NCBI RefSeq assembly: GCF_008367235.1
Contig: NZ_VTZS01000006.1
Location: 186,001-250,000 of the forward strand
Reading direction: 5' to 3'
Origin: Pareuzebyella sediminis
Lineage (GTDB): Bacteria; Bacteroidota; Bacteroidia; Flavobacteriales; Flavobacteriaceae
Length of the DNA stretch: 64,000 bases
Positions 55,192-64,000 of this stretch are shown here, in pieces (position 1 is the stretch's first letter; every line of letters starts with the position of its first letter). A program made the position numbers and the translations under genes. The notes beneath the pieces were generated by a model. The model was not told the origin of the DNA, searched no databases, and saw only the letters and a list, made by a program, of their open reading frames with translations.

Positions 55192-56439
55192 ATGAACTAC
55201 TCCGATTTAACAAAGGTTGTAGAAACCTATGGAGATCCCGTCTATGTTTATGATTCAAGCAAAATAGTTACGCAATTCGAAAGGCTTACCCAAGCTTTTG
55301 GAAGTGTAAAGAATCTGAAGCTCAATTATGCAGCCAAGGCCCTCTCTAATATATCCATACTTAAATTAATGAATAGTTTAGGTAGCGGACTTGATACTGT
55401 TTCCATCCAAGAGGTTCAATTAGGTCTCTTGGCCGGTTTTAAACCGGAGTCCATTATTTTTACACCAAACGGTGTTTCTTTGGAGGAGATTGAGGAAGCC
55501 GCAAAACTCGGTGTCCGAATTAATATCGACAACCTCTCTATTTTAGAACAATTCGGTACCAAACATCCAAATATTCCTGTTTGTGTCCGAATAAATCCAC
55601 ACGTAATGGCCGGTGGCAATTCTAAAATATCGGTGGGCCATATTGACTCAAAATTCGGCATTAGTATTCATCAAATACCGCATTTGCTCCGAATAGTAGA
55701 GGTTACTAACATGAATATCAATGGTATTCATATGCATACCGGTAGTGATATTCTAGACATTGACGTATTTCTTTACGCTTCGGAAATACTTTTCGAGACG
55801 GCCAAAAACTTTAAGAACCTAGATTTCATAGATTTTGGCAGTGGTTTTAAAGTACCTTATAAAGAGGGTGATATTCAGACGAATGTAGACGAGCTAGGCA
55901 AAAAATTGGGAAGCCGGTTCAACGAATTTTGCGAAGAATACGGTAAAGATTTGACATTAGCTTTCGAACCAGGAAAGTTTTTGGTGAGTGAAGCCGGGTA
56001 TTTTCTAGCTCGTGTCAATGTGGTCAAGCAAACAACCTCCACAGTTTTCGCCAGCATAGATACTGGGTTCAATCACCTCATACGACCCATGTTCTACGGA
56101 GCGACCCATCAAATCGTCAATATATCGAACCCAGAAGGTAGGGAACGTTATTATTCCGTAGTGGGTTACATTTGCGAAACAGATACTTTTGCTAGTAATA
56201 AGCGAATCAATGAAATTTCTGAAGGGGATATTCTTTGCTTCAAAAATGCAGGAGCCTATTGTTTTACCATGTCCAGCAATTACAACTCGCGCTTCAGGCC
56301 TCCTGAAGTACTTTGGCACAATGGCGAAGCCATTCTTATTCGGGAACGGGAAACCTTTGAAGATCTAATTAAGCACCAAATTGATGTCAAAGATCTTTTT
56401 ACCGCCAAGAAAAAAGAGGAGAAAGTGATGGTAAAATAA
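55192..56439 (+). CDS. lysA: Diaminopimelate decarboxylase
   Basis: LysA removes the D-carboxyl of meso-diaminopimelate in the last step of lysine synthesis. The 415-residue protein is a fold type III PLP enzyme: the PLP Lys49 lies in NYAAKALS, followed by GHIDSKFG near 147, FIDFGSGFKVPY near 212, AFEPGKFLV near 263, and a C-terminal beta-domain with GDILCFKNAGAYCFTMSSNYN near 344-364, where the substrate-binding Tyr is typical. The start follows a clear promoter. The related gene dapD is at 1.8 kb. An L-ornithine/arginine decarboxylase of the same fold is the only alternative, and less likely. Confidence 0.95.
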   Translation: MNYSDLTKVVETYGDPVYVYDSSKIVTQFERLTQAFGSVKNLKLNYAAKALSNISILKLMNSLGSGLDTVSIQEVQLGLLAGFKPESIIFTPNGVSLEEIEEAAKLGVRINIDNLSILEQFGTKHPNIPVCVRINPHVMAGGNSKISVGHIDSKFGISIHQIPHLLRIVEVTNMNINGIHMHTGSDILDIDVFLYASEILFETAKNFKNLDFIDFGSGFKVPYKEGDIQTNVDELGKKLGSRFNEFCEEYGKDLTLAFEPGKFLVSEAGYFLARVNVVKQTTSTVFASIDTGFNHLIRPMFYGATHQIVNISNPEGRERYYSVVGYICETDTFASNKRINEISEGDILCFKNAGAYCFTMSSNYNSRFRPPEVLWHNGEAILIRERETFEDLIKHQIDVKDLFTAKKKEEKVMVK

Positions 56440-56496
56440 ACACCGGTTATTTTCGTTAGCTTTGGTATACTTATTGGACTAACATAGAAAAAAGTG

Positions 56497-57018
56497 ATGA
56501 AAATAAGCTACAAGCATATACTGCTCCTTCTGATAGGGTTCGTTTCCCTTTCCATAAACGCCCAAGAGGTCAAGTGGTTGACGTGGAACGAGGCCGCCGA
56601 ACTTGCTGCCACTGAAAAAAATCCGAAGAAAATTTTTATAGACGTATATACAGACTGGTGCGGTTGGTGCAAGAAGATGGACAAAGATACCTTCCAAAAT
56701 CCGACTGTGGCGCAATACATGTCTGAAAACTTCTATATGGTCAAATTGGACGGTGAAGGCAAAGATCCTATAGATTTCAAAGGAAAAACCTATAAATTTG
56801 TGCCTTCTGGGCGAAAAGGATATCATGAATTTGCCGCTGCTTTATTACAGGGCAGATTGAGTTATCCAACTACCGTTTTTCTAGATGAGGAAATGAATAT
56901 GCTATCACCCGTACCGGGCTACCAAAAACCAGAACCTTTTTTAAATATTGCCAAATACTTTGGTGATGATATTTACAAAGAGAAGGATTGGAAAACATAT
57001 ACTGGAGAAGCAAAATAG
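56497..57018 (+). CDS. Exported thioredoxin-family protein
   Basis: The protein has 173 residues from the ATG at 56497; a GTG three bases earlier is the other option. The signal peptide ends near INAQ at residue 23. The thioredoxin fold carries the redox pair in WCGWC (Cys55 and Cys58) and DVYTDWCGWC, followed by FLDEEMN and PGYQKPEPF, which resembles DUF255/thioredoxin-like exported proteins. It probably reduces or exchanges disulfides in the periplasm. It is convergent with, and one base from, the lipoprotein gene on the other strand. A TAGCTTTG box at 56457-56464 may be its -7 element. Confidence 0.88.
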   Translation: MKISYKHILLLLIGFVSLSINAQEVKWLTWNEAAELAATEKNPKKIFIDVYTDWCGWCKKMDKDTFQNPTVAQYMSENFYMVKLDGEGKDPIDFKGKTYKFVPSGRKGYHEFAAALLQGRLSYPTTVFLDEEMNMLSPVPGYQKPEPFLNIAKYFGDDIYKEKDWKTYTGEAK

Positions 57019-57019
57019 A

Positions 57020-57442
57020 CTATTGTTTTCTATACTTCTGCCCACATCCTTCGATACAGGGATAGGATAGAACTAGGTGTTGTCCTTCCAAATGGAAAAA
57101 AATCTTATAATTATCACAATCTTCAGGAAGTATGTAATTGTCGATGGAGAATTTGTTCAATGAATCATTAACGACATACGTGCCATAAGTCTTATCCCCT
57201 GAAGCACTTTGTAGGCCGCATAGCTCACCATTGGAACTAAGGATTCCGTCCTCAAAAAACTCAATAATTTTATCGCTATCTACCTTTTTGAAATCTCCGC
57301 TTCCGTCACCAGGATCCGCATATTGTTCAACCAATTCCCAAACGCCCTCTAATTGTGGGGCAGGGCCCTGTGCTACGTCGTCTCCGTCGGAACATGAAAC
57401 CATCAACACCAAATAAATCACAACCCATCTTCGCATCTCCAT
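57020..57442 (-). CDS. Lipocalin-like lipoprotein
   Basis: This 140-residue protein has a lipobox MVSC with acylated Cys17. An internal Met at residue 3 is an alternative start. The mature domain begins LEGVWELVEQY and ends with HLVLSYPCIEGCGQKYRK, like the small lipocalin-like lipoproteins of Bacteroidota whose job is not known. Four Cys occur in the last third (about residues 84, 109, 129 and 133), which suggests disulfides. It converges with the thioredoxin gene and is separated by one base. Confidence 0.75.
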   Translation of the reverse strand: MEMRRWVVIYLVLMVSCSDGDDVAQGPAPQLEGVWELVEQYADPGDGSGDFKKVDSDKIIEFFEDGILSSNGELCGLQSASGDKTYGTYVVNDSLNKFSIDNYILPEDCDNYKIFFHLEGQHLVLSYPCIEGCGQKYRKQ

Positions 57443-57494
57443 TTTTTTTTTACAAGATGAAAAAAAACAAAATGGTTGCTTTAAACTGACATGC

Positions 57495-58967
57495 TTACCT
57501 ACTGTAGTTTGGTGATTCCTTGGTGATGGTCACATCGTGCGGGTGGCTCTCGTTGATACCACTTGAAGTAATCTTTACGAAACGGCCATTCTCTTTTAGG
57601 CTGGCAATATCTTTTGCTCCACAATATCCCATACCTGCCCTTAGGCCCCCGATAAACTGATGGATGCTTTCATAAAGTTCTCCTTTATAGGGAACGCGCC
57701 CTACAATGCCTTCTGGAACCAGTTTTTTGATATCGTCTTCTACATCTTGAAAATAACGGTCTTTGCTACCCTCTTTCATAGCCTCTACGGAGCCCATACC
57801 CCTGTAAGACTTGAATTTACGACCTTCATAGATTATGGTTTCACCGGGGGATTCTTTTGTCCCAGCCAATAGCGAGCCGAGCATTACCGTATCGGCACCT
57901 GCAGCGATCGCTTTTGGAATATCACCCGTGTATCGGATACCTCCATCGGCAATCACCGGAACTCCACTACCTTTTAAAGCCGCCGCAACCTCCAATACCG
58001 CCGAAAATTGTGGAAAACCAACGCCTGCCACCACTCGGGTTGTACAAATAGATCCCGGACCAATACCTACTTTTACCGCATCGGCCCCCGCTTCGGCCAA
58101 ATATTTGGCCGCTTCTGCAGTAGCTATATTTCCAACGATTACATCCAGTTCAGGGAACTTGGCCTTAACTTCCTTTAAGACATTGACCACCCCTTTTGTA
58201 TGCCCATGGGCCGTATCGATTACGACAGCATCCACACCAGCATCGACCAGCGCCTGTGCACGCTCAACGGCATCATAAGTTACACCAATGGCCGCGGCCA
58301 CCCGTAATCGGCCATAAGAATCTTTATTGGCAATAGGTTTTTGTGTTAGTTTCGTAATATCCCTAAACGTAATAAGCCCAACAAGTTTATTATGCTCATC
58401 GACAACAGGAAGTTTTTCAATTTTGTTTTCTTGTAGGATGTCTTCGGCCTCCGCCAAGGAAGTACCTTGACCAACGGTAACCAAATTCTCGGAAGTCATG
58501 ACCTCGGAGATAGGTCGATCATTATTTTTTTCAAACCGCAGATCACGGTTGGTAACGATACCAATCAGTTTTCCATCATCGTCAACAATAGGTATACCAC
58601 CAATACTGAATTCTTTCATATTTGCTTTGGCATCGCGTACCAAAGAATCCAAGGGCAGCGTTACCGGGTCGAGGATCATACCGCTTTCGGCGCGCTTTAC
58701 TTTTCTCACTTTAATAGCTTGCTGTTCGATCGACATGTTCTTATGCAACACACCAATACCTCCTTCCCTCGCCATAGCTATCGCCATTTGCGATTCCGTC
58801 ACCGTATCCATAGCCGCGGAAACCACGGGGACATTAATCGGTATGTTTCGGGTAAATTTAGACTGAATGTTGACTTCCCTAGGAAGTACTTCCGAGAAAG
58901 CCGGAACGAGAAGTACGTCATCGTACGTAAGCCCTTCCCCTAAAATTTTGTCGTGATGCGCTTGCAT
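57495..58967 (-). CDS. guaB: IMP dehydrogenase
   Basis: GuaB oxidises IMP to XMP, the first committed step of GMP synthesis. The start is the ATG at 58967, giving 490 residues ([17 protein letters not shown]); the longer frame begins with TTG inside a TACATTTG -7 box and is unlikely. The TIM barrel carries the catalytic Cys in GPGSICTTR near residue 298, the flap region follows ([10 protein letters not shown] near 385), and two CBS domains are inserted at about 95-205 ([19 protein letters not shown]). It is full length and apparently monocistronic. Confidence 0.97.
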   Translation of the reverse strand: MQAHHDKILGEGLTYDDVLLVPAFSEVLPREVNIQSKFTRNIPINVPVVSAAMDTVTESQMAIAMAREGGIGVLHKNMSIEQQAIKVRKVKRAESGMILDPVTLPLDSLVRDAKANMKEFSIGGIPIVDDDGKLIGIVTNRDLRFEKNNDRPISEVMTSENLVTVGQGTSLAEAEDILQENKIEKLPVVDEHNKLVGLITFRDITKLTQKPIANKDSYGRLRVAAAIGVTYDAVERAQALVDAGVDAVVIDTAHGHTKGVVNVLKEVKAKFPELDVIVGNIATAEAAKYLAEAGADAVKVGIGPGSICTTRVVAGVGFPQFSAVLEVAAALKGSGVPVIADGGIRYTGDIPKAIAAGADTVMLGSLLAGTKESPGETIIYEGRKFKSYRGMGSVEAMKEGSKDRYFQDVEDDIKKLVPEGIVGRVPYKGELYESIHQFIGGLRAGMGYCGAKDIASLKENGRFVKITSSGINESHPHDVTITKESPNYSR

Positions 58968-58991
58968 TGCAATTAGAGATTTAATTGCGTG

Positions 58992-58999
58992 CAAATGTA
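58992..58999 (-). promoter_or_regulatory. Probable -7 box (TACATTTG) for guaB
   Basis: On the minus strand TACATTTG matches TAnnTTTG and lies 25 bases upstream of the guaB ATG. No clean -33 TTG is present. It overlaps the alternative TTG start, which argues for the ATG at 58967. Confidence 0.4.
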
Positions 59000-59192
59000 A
59001 TTAAAAAAGCGCAAAGACGACCTAGAATAGCACGGTAAGTTTTCATGTGGTTCCATGGCCCGAACCAACTACGGTTTCATATGGAATTCTCCTCTACATG
59101 ATGTTGCAAGCGTGATCCGAAGCCGTCTAAAAACGTCCCTATGCGTGCAGAAGCATGATAAGGGAATGTACCCGCCTATTGGCGTTGTTCCT

Positions 59193-61664
59193 TTATAACT
59201 GTAACTGCAAGGTGGTGTAGAATGTTCTCGGTTGGGCGGGAATGATTCCGGGTCCGGGGTACCCCGTAGCCCTCCGGGTAAAATAATTGGCATCCAGTAG
59301 ATTATTGATACCCGTTTCCAGTTTCCATTTTTTATAGGAATAGGACAAGGAAAAATCCATAATCCCATAGGCGGGAATTGCACCTTCAATGCCCCTTTGG
59401 TTATCACTACGATCTTGTGGTGCATTGGTGGCATCGGTATATTGTTCTGACAGATAGGTATACTGCAGGCTTCCCAAAAGATTCCGGTATCCGAAATTCA
59501 AACCTGTTTTCAGGTTAATATCTGGAATAAATTCTACTTGTTTGCCTTCGACATTGTTCTCTTCGGATGAAAGGTATTCTGATTGGGTCCATGCGAGGTT
59601 CAAAAAATAATTCAGTCTTACTTTTTCCGAGGACGGAAAGAAGGTTTCCTTAATGCTCCAACTACCAAAACTTTCCAGGCCGTACATAAATGCGGTACCG
59701 ATATTCCCCCTGTAGCGTACAACACCACCGGTTTCAATTTCATTTCCGTTTTCATCGGTGCGGGTGGCCGATTTAAGAATCTCACCTAACCGATTATCAT
59801 ACAAGAGTGCGAAACCACTGATATCGAACGACAATATGTCATTATACGTTCCCCGAAAACCTAAATCTGCGGTAAAACCATCCTCATCCGAAATATTTTG
59901 ATCTATTTGGAACGAGGGATTCACCACTCGAATGTCGCTAAAGGTTACCGACCGATAGTTCTGTGAGAAATTGCCATAGATCTCCGAAGTTGGTGCAACA
60001 CTATAGGTCGCCCCGACACCCAAAAGTAAAAATGTACGTTCAAAGGTTCTATTGTCAGGGATTTCCTCGTTCAACAACGGGTTTCCGGCTAGATCAAGCA
60101 CAACGTTCTTATAGCTGCCTTTGCTTTCCGTTTTAATATGTTCCAAACGAAACCCGGGCGTCACACTTATTTTTTCGCTTAGATTAAAAATATTCTCGCC
60201 GAAAAAAGCAAGGTTGCGATTGGGAAAATCAAAACGTGATTGCCTTTCATAATTTGGAAAGGCAGTATCGGCAAAATTAAAATTGGCATCTTTGGCGACC
60301 GTACCCGGCCCTTGTCTTTGGTCATTCCAAGTTTGATATAATTTAGAGCCCAATAGTAATGCCGATTCTGAATCCCAAATAGTATATCGGGTAAGTAGAC
60401 GGGCTTCGGCTCCCCAATTATTAAAATTATCGATTAAAAGCTCTCTGGGCTCCTCCAGATCATCGGCTTGTGATACCCGGTTCGTTCGAAACCCCAGCGC
60501 CTTTCTTGACGCATCTAGCCCGAATAGATTTAAGCTAAAATTGGTCTTCGCCGAAAATCGATGATCCAATCGCAACGAATACAGTTTCCAATCCACGGAA
60601 AACCAGTTTCGCTCTCGATTACTGAAGGTAGGATCTTGTGTAAATTGCATGTCCGTAAGACCACCAGGTTGTTGGGCCAAGTAATTCAAAAAGGTGGTTT
60701 CTAGGGTCAACTTCGTTCTATCCGAGAATTGATAGCCGACATGGGCAAAATAATTTTTACTATCGAACCCGGAGTTAGGTCGAAAGCCATTGCCCTTTTT
60801 ATAATTGAAATAGGAATAGTAACTGAGTTTCCCAACAGTGCCTTCGAGACTGTTGAAGCTGGTGAACAATCCGTAAGAACCGACCGTCTGACGGGTGACC
60901 AGTGCTATCCTTTTGTTCGGGTCGGGCTTTTTGAACTTAAAATTGACCAGACCGCCGAACTGTGTGCCGAACTGCAAGGAGGCCGCACCACGAACGACCT
61001 GAATTTCTTCCAAAGCTTCGGCTGGAGGGGTATAATAGCTTTCGGGATACCCAAGCACATCGGCGCTGATATCGTAACCATTTTGACGGGTATTGAAATT
61101 TGCAGTGCGATTCGGATCCAAGCCCCTACCCCCGATATTCAGCTGTAATCCCGCATCACCATTGTCGTAAATATTGAGGCCCACTACTTGACCGTAAACC
61201 TGTCTCGCATTATTGGCGGCAAGGTTTCCGGTAATGGCATCCAATAGAACGACCTCGCTTTTTTTACCTGCATAGATTGCCGTACCCTCCACTTTTCTCA
61301 ATTGTTTTAAGGCAAAGATTCGCTCGCGCCGTTGGGTCAAAACGACTTCGGAAAGTTCTTCGGCGCGAAGTGGTTCCAATCGGATATCGATAAAAAATGG
61401 CCCATCGAGTGTGAACTCTTTCTCAAAGACCTCGTATTCAAAGGCAAAAACGACCATGGTATATGCTCCTTGCGCTACCTGGGAAAATTTGAAATTTCCA
61501 TCCTGATCGGTAACTTCCAAACGTTGGGATTCCTTCAAATAAACCTCAACATCAGCCAATGGACGCCCTTCAGTATCCATTACCTTTCCGGATACGGTCA
61601 ACTGACCAAATAATGGGAAGGTACCGAGCAAAAGGAACAATGTACTATAAACCTGTAATTTCAT
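59193..61664 (-). CDS. TonB-dependent receptor, FecA-like, with carboxypeptidase-like N-terminal domain
   Basis: This 823-residue outer-membrane receptor has a signal peptide ending at LFGQ near residue 20. A carboxypeptidase-like domain covers about 22-100 (VSGKVMDTEGRPLADVEVYL). The plug spans about 110-240, with NIGGRGLDPNR and EEIQVVRGAASLQFGTQFGG. The barrel extends to the end, closing with FYTTLQLQL. The sequence resembles Fe(III)-dicitrate/siderophore receptors. Its start overlaps the upstream HTTM gene by 20 bases, so it is the last gene of an operon that also encodes imelysin. The substrate is likely an iron chelate but is not proven. Confidence 0.9.
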   Translation of the reverse strand: MKLQVYSTLFLLLGTFPLFGQLTVSGKVMDTEGRPLADVEVYLKESQRLEVTDQDGNFKFSQVAQGAYTMVVFAFEYEVFEKEFTLDGPFFIDIRLEPLRAEELSEVVLTQRRERIFALKQLRKVEGTAIYAGKKSEVVLLDAITGNLAANNARQVYGQVVGLNIYDNGDAGLQLNIGGRGLDPNRTANFNTRQNGYDISADVLGYPESYYTPPAEALEEIQVVRGAASLQFGTQFGGLVNFKFKKPDPNKRIALVTRQTVGSYGLFTSFNSLEGTVGKLSYYSYFNYKKGNGFRPNSGFDSKNYFAHVGYQFSDRTKLTLETTFLNYLAQQPGGLTDMQFTQDPTFSNRERNWFSVDWKLYSLRLDHRFSAKTNFSLNLFGLDASRKALGFRTNRVSQADDLEEPRELLIDNFNNWGAEARLLTRYTIWDSESALLLGSKLYQTWNDQRQGPGTVAKDANFNFADTAFPNYERQSRFDFPNRNLAFFGENIFNLSEKISVTPGFRLEHIKTESKGSYKNVVLDLAGNPLLNEEIPDNRTFERTFLLLGVGATYSVAPTSEIYGNFSQNYRSVTFSDIRVVNPSFQIDQNISDEDGFTADLGFRGTYNDILSFDISGFALLYDNRLGEILKSATRTDENGNEIETGGVVRYRGNIGTAFMYGLESFGSWSIKETFFPSSEKVRLNYFLNLAWTQSEYLSSEENNVEGKQVEFIPDINLKTGLNFGYRNLLGSLQYTYLSEQYTDATNAPQDRSDNQRGIEGAIPAYGIMDFSLSYSYKKWKLETGINNLLDANYFTRRATGYPGPGIIPAQPRTFYTTLQLQL

Positions 61665-63012
61665 CGTTGAAAGGAAGTATCCACGTTTTATGTTCGAATG
61701 ATTCGTTTTCTTGCGTAAGGTCGATTTTTGGATCGATGTAAGGTTTACTTAAACGACCATTAAGGGTTACCATGCTGTTTACGTATACCGCAACTTTTTG
61801 ATGCCCGTCGTGCTCAAAATGGTCTTTTAAAAAATGAGCATATTCCAATATAAAATCTGGCTGAAAGGCCATCTGTTTTTCCTGAAAGGAAGTTAGAAAA
61901 TCAGAATTATCAACATAAAACCATTTGCCGCTTTTGCCGTCTACTATCTTGAACTGGGCATACCCCGATTTCTCGATTAACATTACCCGCCAAGAGAAAC
62001 GGTACCCCTCCTCCGTCCAAAATAGTTCGCCAGGATAGGCCAAGTACCGAAAGGGGAACAAGAACTGTACTGCAAAAAATAGTATGATAACGCTAAATTT
62101 CAAGTAATTGCGTGTTGTATTTAAGGAAATTAGACTTCTATTATTATCAAAACGATGTTTCCCAATTTTTAGGATTTTATCCAAGAAGTTCAAAATTTTA
62201 TGATGCACAGGAGCATTGAAAAATATCAAAGTAGAGACAATCATGATGTAGGGAAACATTCCAATAGGAAATAACACCCTTGTCAACACATGAAAAATGA
62301 CAACAGTAAAAAAGGCATAAGGTCGGGTCTTGCCATACATCAGTAAAAAAGGTATGGTAAGATCATATAACGCTCCTCCCCAGCTAAAGGCATACTGCAC
62401 CCATTCTAAATGTAGAAGACTGCCCAATACGGGCAGGTCGAACTTGGAGGGTAGCCAAATTTTTAGTGGCATGGCATGAAGCAACCAGTCGGAATTCAGC
62501 TTGGCCAGACCGGCATACACATATACAATGCCTAACAGTAACTTGAGACTGCCAATGGTCCAGGCCGGAATCTTTTGAAACGCATTTTTAGGGTTCTTGA
62601 GGGCATCTAATGAATAGTACGCGTTTGCAGGAAGAAATATCATTAAAAAAGCGAGGATACTAATAAAGTAATAATGATTTAGATAAGTCGTTTTGTCCAT
62701 AAGTTCGATATACGTAAAACTCAGGAAGAAAACGATAATTGCCATTCTGTACTTATACCCGATGGCAATCATCACAGCTGCGATGGCACAGACCCCAAAG
62801 AGCAGATAGGTATAATTTCCCAGAGGCTTGATCCATTCAAAACCATAATAAGAGAAGAAAAATTTGGGTGTTATATAAAATTTATCAATCCAGCCGTACC
62901 AAGCAAAACGAATCAGGCCGAAGAACATCATCATGCCGAACAAAATGCGAAAGACCGCTAACGGAGCGGCCTCCACGGCTTTAAAAAGGTATTTGTGCTG
63001 AAACAATGTCAT
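61645..63012 (-). CDS. HTTM-domain membrane protein
   Basis: The 455-residue membrane protein has about eight transmembrane helices in its first 300 residues and matches the horizontally transferred transmembrane (HTTM) family related to vitamin-K-dependent gamma-carboxylase. Motifs are PLAVFRILFGMMMFFGLIRF near 17-36, YLNHYYFISILAFLMIFLPA near 110-129, and VYAGLAKLNSDWLLHAMPL near 167-185. The last 120 residues form a soluble beta-rich domain. In Bacteroidota it is often found beside imelysin and TonB receptors, as it is here. Its biochemical role in those operons is unknown. Confidence 0.85.
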   Translation of the reverse strand: MTLFQHKYLFKAVEAAPLAVFRILFGMMMFFGLIRFAWYGWIDKFYITPKFFFSYYGFEWIKPLGNYTYLLFGVCAIAAVMIAIGYKYRMAIIVFFLSFTYIELMDKTTYLNHYYFISILAFLMIFLPANAYYSLDALKNPKNAFQKIPAWTIGSLKLLLGIVYVYAGLAKLNSDWLLHAMPLKIWLPSKFDLPVLGSLLHLEWVQYAFSWGGALYDLTIPFLLMYGKTRPYAFFTVVIFHVLTRVLFPIGMFPYIMIVSTLIFFNAPVHHKILNFLDKILKIGKHRFDNNRSLISLNTTRNYLKFSVIILFFAVQFLFPFRYLAYPGELFWTEEGYRFSWRVMLIEKSGYAQFKIVDGKSGKWFYVDNSDFLTSFQEKQMAFQPDFILEYAHFLKDHFEHDGHQKVAVYVNSMVTLNGRLSKPYIDPKIDLTQENESFEHKTWILPFNDEITGL

Positions 63013-63015
63013 TAT

Positions 63016-64000
63016 CTAATCGCCATCCGCATCGACAAAATCGATACTGATACTCATGGCGGAGACCATATCGACTTTCAATAGTGGTACAACCCGTTGA
63101 ACTTCGTCATAGGCCAAAAGCATTTCAACTGGTGGAGTTTTGGTCGCTATTTCCTCCTTAAAGGTTGAAAGGCCTTCGACGAGCGTTCGAGCCGCATTGA
63201 ACTGGTCATTGATCATTTTCTTCAAATCATCTCCTTCCTTAACCGTGTTCAATGCATCCAAATAGGACGCCAAGCTTTGACCAGTGCTGCTTTTGCCATA
63301 GTGTTTGCCATTAAAAAAATCCTGTACCGCATTCAACCCCTCCAAAAAGAGTTCTTTGGAAACATTGCCCTTGTGGTATGCCTCCACATTCCCAGGAAGG
63401 GGGCTACCAGAAAAAACACCGAGCGGAATCCCCATTTTTCCGGCCCTTACATACTTTTCGTAATACAAAATATAGTCATTGACAAAACGGTCTAGGGAAG
63501 CCGTGGAGGACGCTCCATCGGCGGCCACAAAATTATCACGATATCCTTCTTTCCACTCCGAAAGCACCTGAACGCTAAGCATGGTCATATCTGATAAAAC
63601 CGCATCAAAGTAGGCTACTAATTCATCATTATCGGTCGTGTTAAACTTCGAAACGATAGCGGCATCGTTCTCGGCCAAACCATTGATGAGATAATCCAAG
63701 GCAGGAAATCCTTTGGCATCCCTATTGGAAGAAAGGGAAAGATCGTAACTGCCCGAGGCAATATGGCCTTCAATTTTTTCAGTATTGGAGGGATAAATGT
63801 TCATGTTCAAACGAAGACCTACGGCCTCGGCCGGCCCTATTTCAAACATAGATACATGTTGCCACACTTTGTATGCCGACAACCAGGAAGCCCTCAAAGC
63901 AAGCAAATTGGATTCGTTCGTATCTGCCTTAAAGGCGTCAAACGAAGCGTTCAGTGCTTCAAGCTGTATAGCAAACGATTCATAGGAAGGAATAATAATG
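63016..64000 (-). CDS. Imelysin family protein, 5' end cut by the window
   Basis: The frame is open to the edge at 64000, so the start lies outside; the readable part is about 327 residues. Imelysin-like proteins (peptidase M75 family) are iron-regulated periplasmic proteins or lipoproteins. Visible signatures are SAYKVWQHVSMFEIGPAE and NIYPSNTEKIE, two segments of the first helical bundle, then GFPALDYLI and a C-terminal helical bundle. The usual GxHxxE motif reads GFPALD here, so the metal or substrate site differs. The HTTM gene begins 3 bases after its stop. It is the first visible gene of the imelysin-HTTM-receptor operon. Confidence 0.88.
   Translation of the reverse strand, partial: IIIPSYESFAIQLEALNASFDAFKADTNESNLLALRASWLSAYKVWQHVSMFEIGPAEAVGLRLNMNIYPSNTEKIEGHIASGSYDLSLSSNRDAKGFPALDYLINGLAENDAAIVSKFNTTDNDELVAYFDAVLSDMTMLSVQVLSEWKEGYRDNFVAADGASSTASLDRFVNDYILYYEKYVRAGKMGIPLGVFSGSPLPGNVEAYHKGNVSKELFLEGLNAVQDFFNGKHYGKSSTGQSLASYLDALNTVKEGDDLKKMINDQFNAARTLVEGLSTFKEEIATKTPPVEMLLAYDEVQRVVPLLKVDMVSAMSISIDFVDADGD

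Noticed and set aside
59069-59434. Minus-strand 121-codon frame at the 3' end of the FecA-like receptor gene
   Set aside because: It overlaps the receptor's coding sequence in another frame and lacks any family signature.
1-64000. CRISPR arrays, tRNA or rRNA genes, phage or integron elements
   Set aside because: I saw no regularly spaced repeats, cloverleaf-like sequences, rRNA-like segments, integrase or transposase genes.

Overview
The window looks like chromosomal DNA of a marine-type member of the Flavobacteriaceae (Bacteroidota). The evidence is moderate-to-low GC, Bacteroidota-type promoter motifs (TTG with a TAnnTTTG box), several type IX secretion (T9SS) type B sorting domains ending in GHF-[TS]-L-[KY]-R, a PorP/SprF protein, two carboxypeptidase-like-domain TonB receptors, and flavobacterial families such as DUF5606. 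I see no rRNA, tRNA, CRISPR array, phage or insertion sequence. Almost all of the DNA is coding, and most genes are intact. The species is not identifiable from the sequence alone.

Layout: (1) 0.1-2.6 kb holds housekeeping genes: DUF5606, peptide deformylase and RuvX on the minus strand, then dapD. (2) 2.7-8.0 kb is a surface-glycan and nonulosonic (sialic-type) acid block: two family 2 glycosyltransferases, a GT52-like transferase, a CMP-nonulosonate synthetase fused to a HAD phosphatase, and a short NeuB that lacks its usual SAF domain. TsaC/YrdC is translationally coupled to NeuB, and cca follows. (3) 9.7-14.5 kb holds PorP/SprF, heme A synthase, a pRiA4b ORF-3-like protein, a nucleoid-associated protein, and an unnamed protein in which I see a kinase-like catalytic loop. 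(4) 14.7-41 kb is a surface-protein island. It has a 4159-residue SprB-like giant with an IgGFc-binding-like head, about 28 repeats and a type B sorting domain; a shorter paralogue with a PA14 domain and no recognisable sorting domain; an ABC transporter; three more type B T9SS cargo proteins; and an esterase-like lipoprotein.

(5) 41-45 kb carries uvrB, an Hsp20 chaperone, DUF1456, and a small exported protein that resembles a free TonB C-terminal domain. Its paralogue is at 52.3 kb. (6) 45.2-52.2 kb is a coherent nutrient-acquisition locus: a divergent Lrp/AsnC regulator, a TonB-dependent receptor, a small lipoprotein, an aminotransferase with a Tat export signal, and an AEC-type permease. 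(7) 52.9-59 kb is housekeeping: sucC, a LON-domain protein, lysA, an exported thioredoxin, a lipocalin-like lipoprotein and guaB. (8) 59.2-64 kb (minus strand) is a probable iron or metal uptake operon: imelysin (cut by the window edge), an HTTM membrane protein, and a FecA-like TonB receptor.

The loci most worth attention are the Lrp/receptor/Tat-aminotransferase/permease locus, the giant adhesin with its paralogue, the cryptic kinase-like protein, the NeuB without SAF next to a NeuA-HAD fusion, and the imelysin-HTTM-receptor operon. All function calls come from reading motifs and gene order. No database search was possible.
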